A stretch of 64,000 nucleotides of DNA from Sarcomyxa edulis (Eukaryota > Basidiomycota > Agaricomycetes > Agaricales > Mycenaceae): positions 310,001 to 374,000 of the forward strand of contig QUOL01000020.1 in NCBI GenBank assembly GCA_009761415.1. The letters run 5' to 3'. The notes below the pieces were generated by a model. That model saw only the letters and a list, made by a program, of their open reading frames with translations. It had not been told where the DNA came from and ran no database searches. The position numbers were made by a program, and so were the translations under genes. Numbering within the stretch: the first letter of the stretch is position 1; the number at the start of each line of letters is the position of its first letter. This document shows positions 13,157-25,000 of the stretch, in pieces.

Positions 13157-15971
13157 ATGCTCGTCGACAACCCCCTGGCGCATGGCCAACAACCCTACTT
13201 TTCAAATCCAACAATCCCTTCATACAACGATTTTACTGATCTATCAGAAATCTTCCACACTGAACTATTCGGTAATCCCTCCACCTCCTCCCTCTCTCAA
13301 ACAAACGCCAGCGCTAGCGCTTCATCATCAGCATCAAATTCTTCTCGTGCCTCCTCCCCCCGCTCACCATCCAATACTTCCGAATCATACCACAGTCTTC
13401 TCACTCCCCCGCCTTCGACTCTACCCACTTCGTTCCCTGATATCATGGAATCGCCACATGGCTACGGCTACGGCGCCGGTTCTTCGTCTTCTTCGTTTTT
13501 CAACTTCGGTATCGAGGAGGAAAAGCGACCTATGGAGTTCGATTTCTTCGGGTCGTTTGCCTCTGGGGCTGGTACTGGCACTATGGGTACTGGCATGGGT
13601 AATATGGCACTTGATATGTCCATGCTGATGCCGATGCCGATGTCTAGTCCCGAGTTGACTTCCGCTTCCACTTCGACTACATCACCACCCATCGGTATCG
13701 ACCCACAACTTGTCGGGACTCCGTTGACGTCAAAAGATCCTAGTGACTTCGGCGATGAGTCTTCTGAACCCGGTGAATCCGACGATACGGCGCAGGATAA
13801 CGATGCGGCTAAAGAGGCCAAAGACAAAGAACAGGAGACCACGAAACTCACTCTGACCATCTCACCCGTGAAGGTAGGCGGTCATGGGAAAGCACGAAAG
13901 GGGACTGTTCAAGGGGGTGGTGTCACCAAGAAACAAGCTTCTTCCTCCTCCGTTGCTGCCTCTTCTGGTGCTGGTGTACAAGACAAAGAGAACACGAGTG
14001 TTGCAAAGTCGAGGAAAGCCGCTGGTACTAAGGCGAAGGTTACCCCCAAGAACGACATGAGCATGGGCATGGGAGGTGGGATGGGAGGTAGCGAAGCAGG
14101 AGACGAAGAAGGCGATGGAGATGGAGCCGACGACGATCTTCCAAACGACTGGAGGCCCTCCCCGGAGGTATTCCAGAAGATGACGAGTAAGGAGAGGAGA
14201 CAGTTGAGGAATAAGATCAGTGCGAGGAATTTCAGAGTTCGGAGAAAGGGTGAGTAGTCCTATTTTTTTCAGGTCTTCCTTTCCCCTCTCCCCTTCATCC
14301 TTCTCAAAAAATCATGTTTTCCCTTTATTGCATTGTACCGTATTTTATTGTTTCGCACCTCTAACTCTAACACCAAACAGAATACATCTCAACCCTTGAA
14401 GACAACATCGCCGAACGAGACCGTCTCCTCTCCGCCATCCGCTCCGAACTCGGATCCTCACAATCTGAAAACATCGCTTTGCGACAGGAGGTCGCTACAC
14501 TCAAGCGGGCTCTACTCGAGGGACGTGTACGTACTGGCGCTGGCGCTGAGGAGGATGAAGGATGGACGTTGGCGGAATTGAACCTCCCGCCGCCGGCGCC
14601 GTTGCCGGTGCAGAGCGCTGCTGCCATGCTTGCTGCGAGTGGGAATAGCGGTGGGAATGGTAGTGGGAGTGGTGGGTTGGTCACGCCGAATACGCAGAAG
14701 GATTTGCCTACCTCTCCTCGGTTGGGAATGTCGGGTATGGGGAGAGGGTTCTGGGGTGGTGCGAATGTCGTAAGTGTCTCAGCGATAGCAAAGCAAAAAA
14801 GAATCAGCGTACTGACTTTTTACTCTTTCTTTCTCTTTCTCTCCTCGTCCCACTCCTCAGGGCATCGGCGGTATGGGCGGTATCACATCCGTACACACTG
14901 CTATCATGCCCGAATGGGCTATTGGTGGTGGCGGTGGTGTTAGGGAGAAGTTGCAGGAGAATCTGAACCCTGCGCTCAATGCTCATGCCAAGACAGGAGG
15001 ACAGCAACAGACACACGGACAACAAGGAGTTCTCCCTGGTGGATTCGATGGGTTCACCGAGTTGAACCCGTTCACAATGAAGACGTTGGATGCGTGAGTA
15101 CCGTTTACCTTTACCTTCTTCATTAGACACGTACGCTGATGATGAGTACAGTTATCGTATGCAACTCTGGGGCAAGATGGCTGCGCAACACCATGCACAT
15201 CAACAACAGCAGCAAAAGGAACGGGAACAACACAAGGAGCACAAAGAGCTTACGGGTCTGGCGAGCAACCTTCGTCCTCATTATTTCGCATCGTCGACGA
15301 AACACAACCAGAACCAGAATGTACTTCCCAGTTCTGGATCGTCACTGTCGGCTTTGCTTTCTGGGAAAGCCACGATGGGATCGAACCCATACCCGAGCCC
15401 ACCGAGTTCGCCAAAGTTGTTGGGGTTGGATGGGAAGCCTGTTCCTGGGTCGTCGTATTCACAACAACAGCAGAGGGAGCAGCAGCTGCAACAAAGAGAT
15501 GCAGTCTACGCTGCGCTTGCGAGTCAGACTCTTCTCCAGAAACTGGGGTCGGCGTTCTGGGATGCATTTTCTGGGTCTTCCTCCTCGTCTTCGCCGGTGC
15601 CAAATAACGGTAACGGTGCACCAAAGTCATGGGACGCGGATAAAGTTAGGAGGGTGTTGGAGGGCAAAGCTGTTGTGAGGGTTGTTGATGTTGAACCTCC
15701 CGTAGCCCCTGTGATGGCGCCAGTTCAAAGACCAGTGGTGTGGAAGTCGCGTTCGCTGCCCGGATCGCCTAAATTGGGTTCTGCTTCTACCGCGGCTGCT
15801 TCTGCTTCTGCTTCAGCTGCGTCGGTGCCTATTTCGACGTCGACGTCGCCTGCCCGCAGTTCATCCCCGCCTACACCTGCACAGGCGAAACCCCGAGCCG
15901 AGTGTGGTGCGTGTTTGACCTCGATATTGGAGGAGAGTATGAGAAGCTTGAGTTTGGGGAAGAAGGCTTGA
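13157..15971 (+). CDS. bZIP transcription factor with low-complexity flanks
   Basis: The central bZIP reads SKERRQLRNKISARNFRVRR, followed across a phase-1 intron (from about 14250 to 14381) by KEYISTLEDNIAERDRLLSA and a leucine-zipper-like helix. The basic region has the N-x7-R signature with Ser-Ala and Phe at contact positions, so it should bind DNA as a dimer. The N-terminal half is Ser/Thr/Gly-rich with an acidic stretch before the bZIP. The C-terminal half (exons near 14861 and 15151) has Gln/His runs and SP-rich patches. The total is about 840 residues, predicted nuclear. Target genes cannot be inferred. Confidence 0.85.
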
Positions 15972-16778
15972 TTGTGTCATGTGTGTTGGTGTGGATATAA
16001 ACGTTAATTTTTTTTGTGGATGTACGTGCATTCTTACCTGGCCTTTCCAAGCTCTAAACGGGCCCTTCACTGACTCTTGCTTTTTTTTCTGGTGGGCAGG
16101 TCGCACGGACGTACAAAAGTTGAATGTGTATTTATTTTCGTGTCGTTGCGTGGTGGGGATTTCTTTCTTGCTAGCGCATTCTTATAGCGCACTCACTTTC
16201 GTTCATGTTTCTGTTTTCCTCGTATTCTCTTTTTTCCCACTTCGTCTCGTCTCGCTTGTTTCTCTTCCTTTCCTCCGGTTACATGAATCACCACCAGAAC
16301 CAGAACCAGAAACTATCTTGCAATATCGCCGGCGTCATTCCAATGACAACGCCAAAAAACCACCACTCTTTCCCCTCTCTCTCCATCCCGATTTCCGAAA
16401 CTAAAACGTATCTATTCTCATTCCCATCCTTTATTGTACTCGCTCTCGCTCGCCTATTACTATCCACTTTCCCATGCAGGCTTCGAATATAGCCATGGAC
16501 TGCCGACCGTCTTTCTTTTTTCTCCTGTCCCGTCGTTGCATTTTTTTTCTCTACATAACTAAAGTCTGAAGTCTCGTGTGTTTTCTTTCTTTTCTGTGTA
16601 TAATATGAATATGTTTCGTGTATACGTTTCTACGTGGAGGTGTGGCTCCAGATGAGCTTTCTTGGACATGGGGACGCAAGGAGGACGCGACGCGAAGTAT
16701 TGAGCACGTGGCCTTAGGATCTTTTCAAATTTCAGTTTTTACCGAGTCCTCGACCTCGACAAACTGCAAGGAGTCGCC
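15972..16778. other. Intergenic: 3' end of bZIP gene and next promoter
   Basis: The stretch is T- and pyrimidine-rich, with only short frames. It most likely holds the 3' untranslated region of the bZIP gene and the promoter of the gene at 16779. Nothing else is recognisable. Confidence 0.4.
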
Positions 16779-18149
16779 ATGATGAACTGCAGCGTCAAAA
16801 GACCTCTCTCATTCCTTCTCAGATCATCCCGAGGCTCGCTCGCAGCTGGTCTCCCGAGATATGTGAACAATGTCCCCCTGTTTAGGAAAACCGTCTCATT
16901 TTCGGAGAATCCTATTCCTCCTCTCCCGGCACTGGAATCACCTTCATCGGGTTCTGTACCCTCCACGGAGGATCTCCAGCAGTATGCCGCACCACTATAC
17001 CAGCGTGGTTGGAAAATCCGTACGAGGAAGATCCTCCAGGCCAATGGCGATGATGTACAAATTTACAGAGGGAAGACCATCGAACGAAAATTTGAGTTCA
17101 AGGATACACCCACAGCATTCGAGTTCTTCGAGGAACTCGCTTCCATCTCCTCTGAACAAAAACATCTACCCAGCCGACTGGCTTTAACATCGAATAATGT
17201 GGATTATCAAACGACGTCTCTAGATGCTGTTCATGGTGATGAGGGTACACGGGTGTGTTTCACGCGTCAGGATCTACGTGTTGCCATCCTGGCCGAGACA
17301 TGTTATGCTGAAAAATACGTATCGGCTGACCGTGCACCGTCGACTGTCTCTATCCCCACCAAACTTCGGTCGGGATATCCCCTGACGGAGAAAGTCCTTG
17401 TGGCTTCACTCCCCCCGTCGGAACCGAAAACACTCAAAATACCTACAATGAGCCCACCACCGTCCACGATTCCGTTACCTCCTTCCCCAGAGGTGTCCTC
17501 ACCACCTTCCCCCCTCGTAGACGAAGATTTCGAAACCTACCTTGGACCCCTCAGCTCCCGAGGCTGGGCGTTCAATGTCATCCAACACCCCCGCAAGAAA
17601 TTCGCCTCTATACTCCCCGAGAAAGAATACAGCGCGACTTACCTCCTTAGAGTGTTCGCGTTCGAAACACGCGAAATAGCGTTTGATTTCGCGAAGGCTG
17701 CAGGTGTTATGGCTATCAAGGAAACAGAGGACGTCATCGTTGATGTTAACACCGATTTGGTATACGTGCAAACCACTACGCGCTTAGGGGAGTCGGCGTC
17801 GTCGAGGTATTCCGTCACCCACCGTGATATCTCCTTGGCTATTCGATTTGAGGAACTGGCTGCTGAGAAGGGGGCTCTCAACCGGACAAGTACTACTATG
17901 AGTGTGAACAGGCCGCCTGCGTTCCCGAAGACGGTAGCGGAGCTGGAGACGTTCGAAAAGGAGAGGTTTACGCGTGCGCGAGAGTTTGCGGTGAAGCTAC
18001 AGAAGGAGATTGAACAGAAGAAAACGATGCAACGGGAGGCGGTTCGCATGGCTAACGCTGCTCCTAAAGCTGAAGCTGAGAAGGCGAAAGTCGCTGAAGA
18101 AGTCAAAGCTGCAGCTGATGCGACAGTTTCGGTAGAGGCACAGGCATAA
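16779..18149 (+). CDS. Predicted mitochondrial protein with two pterin-dehydratase-like domains
   Basis: A single-exon gene of 456 residues. The first 40 residues are rich in Arg/Ser with no acidic residue, as in a mitochondrial presequence. Two related domains follow, about residues 65-180 and 245-370. Each runs from a Gly-Trp segment (YQRGWKIR; SSRGWAFN) through a phenylalanine strand and an amphipathic helix (FEFFEELASI; FDFAKAAGVM) to an ending like VTHRDISLAIRFEELA. This is the layout of 4a-carbinolamine dehydratase (PCD/DCoH). The catalytic His-His-Pro is reduced to KHLP in the first copy and absent in the second, so dehydratase activity is unlikely. The C terminus (about 395-456) is a charged Ala/Lys/Glu helix, probably coiled-coil. 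The fold assignment comes from pattern only. Confidence 0.6.
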   Translation: MMNCSVKRPLSFLLRSSRGSLAAGLPRYVNNVPLFRKTVSFSENPIPPLPALESPSSGSVPSTEDLQQYAAPLYQRGWKIRTRKILQANGDDVQIYRGKTIERKFEFKDTPTAFEFFEELASISSEQKHLPSRLALTSNNVDYQTTSLDAVHGDEGTRVCFTRQDLRVAILAETCYAEKYVSADRAPSTVSIPTKLRSGYPLTEKVLVASLPPSEPKTLKIPTMSPPPSTIPLPPSPEVSSPPSPLVDEDFETYLGPLSSRGWAFNVIQHPRKKFASILPEKEYSATYLLRVFAFETREIAFDFAKAAGVMAIKETEDVIVDVNTDLVYVQTTTRLGESASSRYSVTHRDISLAIRFEELAAEKGALNRTSTTMSVNRPPAFPKTVAELETFEKERFTRAREFAVKLQKEIEQKKTMQREAVRMANAAPKAEAEKAKVAEEVKAAADATVSVEAQA

Positions 18150-18620
18150 GCGGGGCTTTTCGTTTAGGAAAGATGCAGGCCCAGGTATGTACTGCGATTC
18201 CATGAACTGAGTGATTGATTCTGACCCTTCTCAATATAGTCGCTGATATCGACTGAACCCTCGATTCTGACCTTTCATAGTCACTAATGAGGATTTCCAT
18301 TGGACCCGTAGTTGCTAGATTATGTAACGCCAAGTACTTTTGGTAGATGTTCATACAATACGACTGTTGGCATAGCTTAGTCTTATGTTCATCGTTAGTC
18401 CTTGCCACAGTGCCACTTGAAGAACAAGTTCGCGAAGTGGCCAATGTGTCATGCGTCGCGCGACTTTGGCTTCATGCCAGTGTACAAAGGCACGTGATAC
18501 GGTCATCCGCCTCATGTCTTTCAAGTTCATTGTTCGTTAGAAGTTTATTGACCTTATTCAGATTATCGACGACAATGAAACATAACGAACAATGAGCTTG
18601 GACTTCATTCTTGAAGAAAC
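18150..18620. other. Intergenic, no gene seen
   Basis: Only short frames are present. The region separates the 3' end of the pterin-dehydratase-like gene from the TATA box of the BTG/Tob-like gene. Confidence 0.4.
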
Positions 18621-18780
18621 ATATATAACATGGTGCGCCCCGCTGTATCTTTCCTTACCAGTTCCAGTTCTGACTTTGCTCTGAATCAATTACTAAACTA
18701 ACGACACACTCTTCGCATTTCTACGAGGTGAGTTTCAATCAAACTACATCTTTATTATTCGATCCTTATTCGCTTGATAG
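18621..18780 (+). promoter_or_regulatory. TATA box and 5' UTR intron of the first BTG/Tob-like gene
   Basis: ATATATAA at 18621 lies 227 bases before the start codon. A leader intron is predicted at 18728-18780 (donor ACGAG|GTGAGT, acceptor TTGATAG). The paralogue at 50.9-51.7 kb has a TATATA 248 bases before its start, a matching ACGAG|GTGTGT donor, and the same leader words (CTTCATCTC, CGGTCGATTT, ACGACATAATG). Promoter and leader were therefore duplicated with the gene. Confidence 0.55.
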
Positions 18781-18847
18781 ATCCTTCATCTTATTCAACA
18801 CTTACATCTTCATCTCGCCGGTCGATTTGCCTTTTTTTCACGACATA

Positions 18848-19900
18848 ATGTCTGCATTCATCTCCGAGTCTTCCAACCTTGCAATCGCACACGCAGTCTC
18901 TTTCTTGACTCGTCCTCTAGTCTCATCCGCGATATGCTCCGCGACGACCCTTCTTAACCTCCAACGTATCCTTCACGCCAACCTCCTCGCCATCTCCATC
19001 TCCTGCGATACCTCAGGCTTCACATTGGCCATATCATCCCTCACTACCCCACCACCCGCTATTCACGCGGCATGCATTGCCACAGGAGTACAATGGTCCT
19101 CGTGGATCGACCTCCTCAGCCGTGGTCGTTCGTTCGACTTGACGGTCAACCCTTCGCGCGTCTTAGCCCATGTTGAAGGGCAGACATACACCATATGGAG
19201 CTCAGAGGCGCTCTCTTACGAGCCCAGAATTGCACGAGGATCTCAGAAAGTAGACGAAGAGACGATCCAGGCTCGTATCCGCGCACAAGCCGCTGCACGC
19301 GCCAGAAACATGACGTTCGCGGAGCAGCTCATGGAGGAAGACAAACGCGCTGATGACGAACTCTTCTCCATGATCAAAATCGCCACTATGAAACGTACGC
19401 TTGCGCTTGAAGAGAAACCTACGATGCAGACCATGGCCACGACCACGACCACCCCAATTCCCATTCGTCTTCCCATAGCTCTCCCTATTCCCAACTGCAG
19501 AGCCTTCTCACCCCTTCGTCATTCTTCACCAGAACTGAGTTCTGGCTCCGACTCTGATTCAGATTCTGGATCCGACTCGGGATTTTCGTTCATTTCGAAA
19601 GGATCTTCCGTATCCTCTGTCCAATCATCCGCATCCAAATCCGCCACCGACGTGCAATCCACGAAAAAATACGTCCCCCCACACCGTTATACACGGCCAT
19701 CTCCCCAGCCCTACAGTCACACCGCTCGTAAAAATATCCGTTCCCGCGTATTCGTTGATTCCACTAAGACTCAAGTTACTCCATACGATGGAGGGAAAAC
19801 AACTGTTCTCACTGGAGGTGTTATGCTGGGGGGCGCGTCGTCCCTCAGGAACGATAACGATAACGAACGCAGATGGCGTAGGGCCTCTGTTCGTAACTAA
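18848..19900 (+). CDS. BTG/Tob-like (anti-proliferative domain) protein, copy 1
   Basis: An intronless reading frame of 350 residues. Residues 1-120 fit the BTG/Tob domain: an N-terminal helical part (AIAHAVSFLTRPLV, then LLNLQRILHANLL), the central PPPAIHAACIATGVQWSSW, and a terminal strand pair like the family's LTLWVDPxEV (SFDLTVNPSRVLAHVEGQ). In animals such proteins bridge deadenylase Caf1/Not7 to mRNA regulators; a role in mRNA turnover here is inference. A charged insert (about 125-185) is absent from copy 2. A Ser/Asp-rich linker follows, then the block RVFVDSTKTQVTPYDGGKTT, nearly identical in both copies. The ATG at 18848 sits in a context (ACGACATAATG) shared with copy 2. Confidence 0.6.
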   Translation: MSAFISESSNLAIAHAVSFLTRPLVSSAICSATTLLNLQRILHANLLAISISCDTSGFTLAISSLTTPPPAIHAACIATGVQWSSWIDLLSRGRSFDLTVNPSRVLAHVEGQTYTIWSSEALSYEPRIARGSQKVDEETIQARIRAQAAARARNMTFAEQLMEEDKRADDELFSMIKIATMKRTLALEEKPTMQTMATTTTTPIPIRLPIALPIPNCRAFSPLRHSSPELSSGSDSDSDSGSDSGFSFISKGSSVSSVQSSASKSATDVQSTKKYVPPHRYTRPSPQPYSHTARKNIRSRVFVDSTKTQVTPYDGGKTTVLTGGVMLGGASSLRNDNDNERRWRRASVRN

Positions 19901-20524
19901 CGACTGACTTGCGGGCTGAGACTGGTTTTCCCCCACCCCTTCCCCTTTTCCGTTTCTCATGCTGACTTACGAATACTTCTCGGACATCTTTTGTATCGTC
20001 TAGATTTTGTATCTGTTCACGCTACCTTGCTTAGGTACGATTTTCTCTGTGTTCCTTTTTTCTCTGTTTGTCTGTTTCTGATATCTAGATCAATCTCTCG
20101 TTGTATCTTACGCTCTTCTGTATCGTATCTGGACCTGCTGAAAATCGACTTTTTCGTTGTCACTTACGAGTCTTGGGCTAGCTGCGGTGACTGTCGACAA
20201 ACATTCAAGCATTCTATTGCCATTGACCGCCATCTCCGAGACACCCATCAAGTGATCTGTCGACTTTTGAAATTGCTCCATCATTCCCCTCTACTCTGAT
20301 TGCTTTGCCAAAGATACCTGGGATTATTCAGCGATTTATAAGATCCCTTCGGACGAGGAGTGGGTCCGAGCTTTTTTCAACCTTCCGAAGCGGTGTCTTC
20401 AGTGGGTTCGGTCCTAGTGTGGCCATGGCATATATATGTATAAGTATATAACCTTGTCACTTGAGCTCTGTGTTCTACTATCATTGTGATCTACTATCGT
20501 CGACATCGCACACAGCATAACACG
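19901..20524 (+). other. Intergenic with one C2H2 zinc-finger-like segment
   Basis: Bases 20170-20260 encode, on the plus strand, CGDCRQTFKHSIAIDRHLRD followed by TH, a full C-x2-C-x12-H-x4-H finger. The frame is open from 19991 to 20299 but has no ATG. It is either an exon of an unseen transcript or a relic. A TATATATGTATAAGTATATAA stretch near 20429 probably belongs to the aldo/keto reductase promoter. Confidence 0.4.
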
Positions 20525-22079
20525 ATGTCTATCCCTCTCCCGACGCGTAAGATAGGTACCGACTCTGTCACTGCCATTGGATTCGGTGCTATGGGCATAT
20601 CTGCTCTTTATGGTGCGACTGAATCTGATGAGGAGCGGTTCAAGGTAAGTAATTCATCTGAAGATATTCTACTCGTGGTCGATATTGGGATCGATATGTT
20701 ATCTGATCAATCGCAATACTCAGGTTCTGGATGCTGTCTATGCAAACGGCTGCACTTTCTGGGATACGGCAGATGTGTACTTTGATTCCGAGGAGTTGAT
20801 CGGGAAATGGTATGTCTTCGCGTCGTTGTCTTCCGCCGTCGGCCTAAACTCATTTATATACACGATCCTACGTTCCGCAAGGTTCAAACGCACAGGCAAA
20901 CGAAACGAGATATTCCTAGCTACGAAATTCGGATTGCGTAGTAGCCCAGACCGGCTCGTCAATGGAACTCCGGAATACGTCAAGTTCTCGATAGAGAGGT
21001 CGTTGAAGAGGTTGGGCGTTGACTCTGTTGATTTGTTCTATCTGCATGTAAGTATACTGCCCCTGGGATGTTTTGTTGGTCATGATGCTAATGTGTATCT
21101 TGCTTTTTCCTGTAGCGTGCAGATCCCTCCGTTCCGATTGAGGTAATCGATACTGTCGATTATTCATCTCTTAGTTCTTGTCGCTGATATAAATTTTGTT
21201 TAGATTACTGTCGGTGCTATGGCAGAGCTCGTAAAGTGAGTGGCATCTATGACCTTCCTCGAAAATGTCCAGTCAATCCATGATGATATCTGTACGCAGA
21301 GCTGGAAAGATCAGATACATCGGGCTATCCGAGATATCATCCGCGACTCTCAGACGTGCGCATGCTGTGCATCCCATCGCAGCGGTGCAGGTCGAATATT
21401 CACCGTTCACGCTTGATATCGAGGACGAGAAGATCGGTTTGTTGAAGACATGCCGGGAACTTGGAGTAACTGTTGTAGCGTACTCTCCCTTGGGTAGAGG
21501 GTTCCTTACTGGCCAGATTGTATGTATTGTCCGAGGTTTGATTCTTTTAGATGGAAAGCGATATGCTGATGGTATATGTTTTTGTACGATAGAGGTCTAT
21601 TGATGATTTGGAGAAGGATGATTGGAGGCGGAGAGTGGAAAGGTTTGTTTCTGTGATACTCGCAAATGTTGATTCCCATGCTGAGACTGTATCGATGTCA
21701 GGTACAACAAGGAAAACTTCCCGAACATCTTGAAGATAGCAGATGGGCTCAAAGAAATCGGCGCTAAATACAATGCAACGGCGGGTCAAGTCTCTCTTGC
21801 CTGGATCCTTGCTCAAGGCGAGGATATTATTCCTATTCCTGGAACTAAGAAGATCAAAGTATATATTCGTTTCGTTTCGTGTCGGTACTAGAGCACATAG
21901 CTGACCTGATCTGACTACAGTACCTCGAAGAAAACGTCAAGGCAGCTTTCGTAAAGCTGAGTGCTGAAGATCTACTCAAGGTGCGGGAGGTGGCGGAGAA
22001 GGCGGATGCAGGAAATGGGGAGAGGTACCCACCTGATATGGCTGCCTTGTTGTTTGCGGATACTGCTGAATTGAAGTAG
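20525..22079 (+). CDS. Aldo/keto reductase (YakC/AKR13-like)
   Basis: An NADPH-dependent aldo/keto reductase acting on carbonyl compounds, likely cytosolic. The protein opens with [20 protein letters not shown]. The catalytic tetrad is visible: Asp and Tyr in [15 protein letters not shown], Lys in LATKFG and His in DLFYLHRADP. Downstream motifs are [44 protein letters not shown] and the cofactor-binding [17 protein letters not shown]. Several introns are needed, including around 20645-20723, 21048-21116 and 21520-21590. The length, about 330 residues, is normal. The physiological substrate cannot be read from sequence. Confidence 0.9.
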
Positions 22080-25000
22080 AAGAGGAAGATGGCTTTTGTG
22101 GTCGATTGTCAAGAGAATAGGACCTCGAGGACTGTATAACCAATGGCATGTAACATGTAGTAGAACTCCCAGAGTTGAATCTTTTGAATCTGAAGTACAT
22201 ACCGAATTCGCTTGACCCAAAATGAGGAGTACGGAGAGATATCGAGGGGACAGTGACCGGCAGAGATTTGGTGTACGTTCCAGTGATCAAAATAAATTGA
22301 AGTATACCACACATAGTCAAATGCCCTTGGAATCGGGGATCCAGTGACCAGAAACAAGCACTGTGCCTTTAATCTGCATCCAAAACTGAACTTCATACAT
22401 CCAAGTTCCTGAAATCAGTATTCAGTCCATATTCTGGGGAAAGAGAAGTAGAACAGTGCCGATGCATCGTGCTGTCCATAGAACTCTTGATCTTCCGAAT
22501 AAATAAAGCAGTGCGGCGTGATCTGACCAGCAGGTCTATTTCCTAAATCAAGCCGCCGGTCCCGAGGGTGTGCAAGTAAATGAAGAAGGAATGTTGACGG
22601 GGAAAGGTCGGATTCGAGACGGGAACCCAGGTTCCGAGCATCAGCCATATAGACGGATCCGAGCGGATGAGACTTACCAGAGACAGAATTAACCGGTGAT
22701 TAACCGCGATTCATATAGACACAAACATTGAACGGTGAGAGCATTTGGCCTTTGCTGGCTAGGCGTTCAGTATGAAGGAGGAATATGAGAGTAGCATGCG
22801 GTGACTGAATGATCGTCAACGCCACATAGGAGACGGCATACTGCGGACGGTAATAACAGCTCGGAGGTTGGCGTCCTGGGTCCTCAATATGCTCAGAGGT
22901 CCAGAGGTTCTTATTAAGGAGTGCACCGAATAGAACCAATGTCGAAATCTGAAAGGACAAGAATGGGTAAGTTGCTGAGGATCAAAATACACTGACGACG
23001 AACGTCTTGGGACCAAGTATGGCTCAGTATTCATGAGAGTTTGTGGTCCAGATGTACGACCCAGACAGCCCCCAGGTCTAGATAGTCATTTTGACCTACA
23101 TAGATGGTATTGTGCAGCGCTTCTCCCGGGAACTGTCATTGTACATTGTACACACAGACTCAGCAATCCCAATTCATAGTAGAAAGGACGCTACATCAGT
23201 CTCGCGTCGGCAGACCTAGACTGCGCAAAGATAAACGGTAAGATAGTCGCAAAACATGTTTATTTCGGATGAACGAACCTTCTGCTCAGCTTGAGGAGAA
23301 ATCGTTTCATTCCCGACTTTGGTCCCATGATGTCTGATTTCCGTCTCCGCGATATGAACCTCGAGAACATGAGGCAAAGTTGAGGTTAGATACAAGCTGA
23401 ACATGTACAACAAGATCAATCTACATTTCCCGAGAGGTGGTAAGCTCGTAGATGCTCTCGAAATTACCCATAGTATGTGTGGCACGCACCTCTAGATTTT
23501 TATTCATGCAACTATGGAATTCCGCATGCAAAATACTGTAGCATCTAAGTCCTCAGATGGATATTTTGAGTCCGTTGTTCAAGCTCATGACCGAGAAAAG
23601 TACGTAGCAATCGTACAGGTGACTGCCACCGTGATCACAACGATCCTAGTCAGGTGGCGAACGACAAGAGCCGCCAACAAGCAGCACCTATAAAACTTCG
23701 GGTTTGAGGAATCGGATACCCTCTTTCCTCCATCATCCTGTTCTTCCGTGCTTGGGACAGACCTCAAATCCAGAACTCTTGTCTGAATTGTAAATTCAGT
23801 TCCATGGGAAGATAATCCTGAAAGGAGTGCTCACATACTATCGATTCCAAGATTTCCAGCCGCAAAAGAGAAAAGTACGTGGCATGTCCTTTCCTATTGT
23901 TGAAGGGACACTCTGTCGTCTGATTTTCCACCAAGTTACCAGGTTCAACAATTCGAGTGTTCGCGTCGAGCAAGATGGCGGTTCTCGGGGTCTTGTCCTC
24001 ATCAAGTCGAAAAACTCCCGACTCTCCTGACTCTCTCGACCTGATCAGCACTTTCCATTGGTGCACTGCCCGGCATTTACCTCCGAGAGTATCCCCTTAT
24101 ACAGAAGTTCTAGCAACGAGAAGCATAGCGGAAAGATCGTCGCAGGACTTGGCAGGAGGATCCAATGCAGCTGAGTTAGGTGCGTCTTCAACGTTTCCTT
24201 TGGTACAACTGGGAAGAGTCGCTAATACGGATCTAAATCTACCATCGATGCCTGACATCACTCGTATATAGATCTTTACCGGCGCCCATCATACAGTGGG
24301 ACCGTCAGGCTGAGATCATGATGCCAGTAGCCGACTCTATGTGTACTATGTTGAGAGGCACAAGGTGAATGATTTACTACTGAATGGCAGTTCTGTGGCT
24401 TTTTGAAGCAACTTTCAAGACATCTCAGCCCGTAGCGCGAGACCTTGTGCTCGTTCCATCTCAGGCTTAAGGTTTGGTTGTTCTTGTCCTCCTCGGCACG
24501 ACCCCAGCACCGTCGGACGCTTTTCATTCGCATCAGTGGCGCACGAAGGCGGATTCGGAGCACCTTTTACGTTCGATCCCTTCTGCGCACTCCACAAACA
24601 TATGTGCTACGACGAAGTACTAGTAAGAACGACCAATCTCCTCTGCACATTCCTCCTTCTCTCTGAGAATAGACAGTTTTTCTTGGGTTCACGAAGATGC
24701 ACTGACTGTTGTCCTAGATGCCGAGTTCCTTCCGAATTGTCCTGACTCTCGCGGGAGAGCTTGGGTCGAATTCAATTCCTCGTCGATACTTACCCCACAC
24801 TCTGTACCTGTCCTCCCCGCGTAACGAAAATTTGGCGCCCGCCCTTGATCTTCTGTTACCCACCGGCATCCAAACCTCCTGTTGTGGTTGCGACAGCGAA
24901 TGTCGCGTGTGTTTCAAGGTGCTGTCCAGTGTCTGGCCTTCCAGAACATAACATGGACTGCTATTCCTGCCGATAAACTTTCATATGTCACTAGGCAGCT

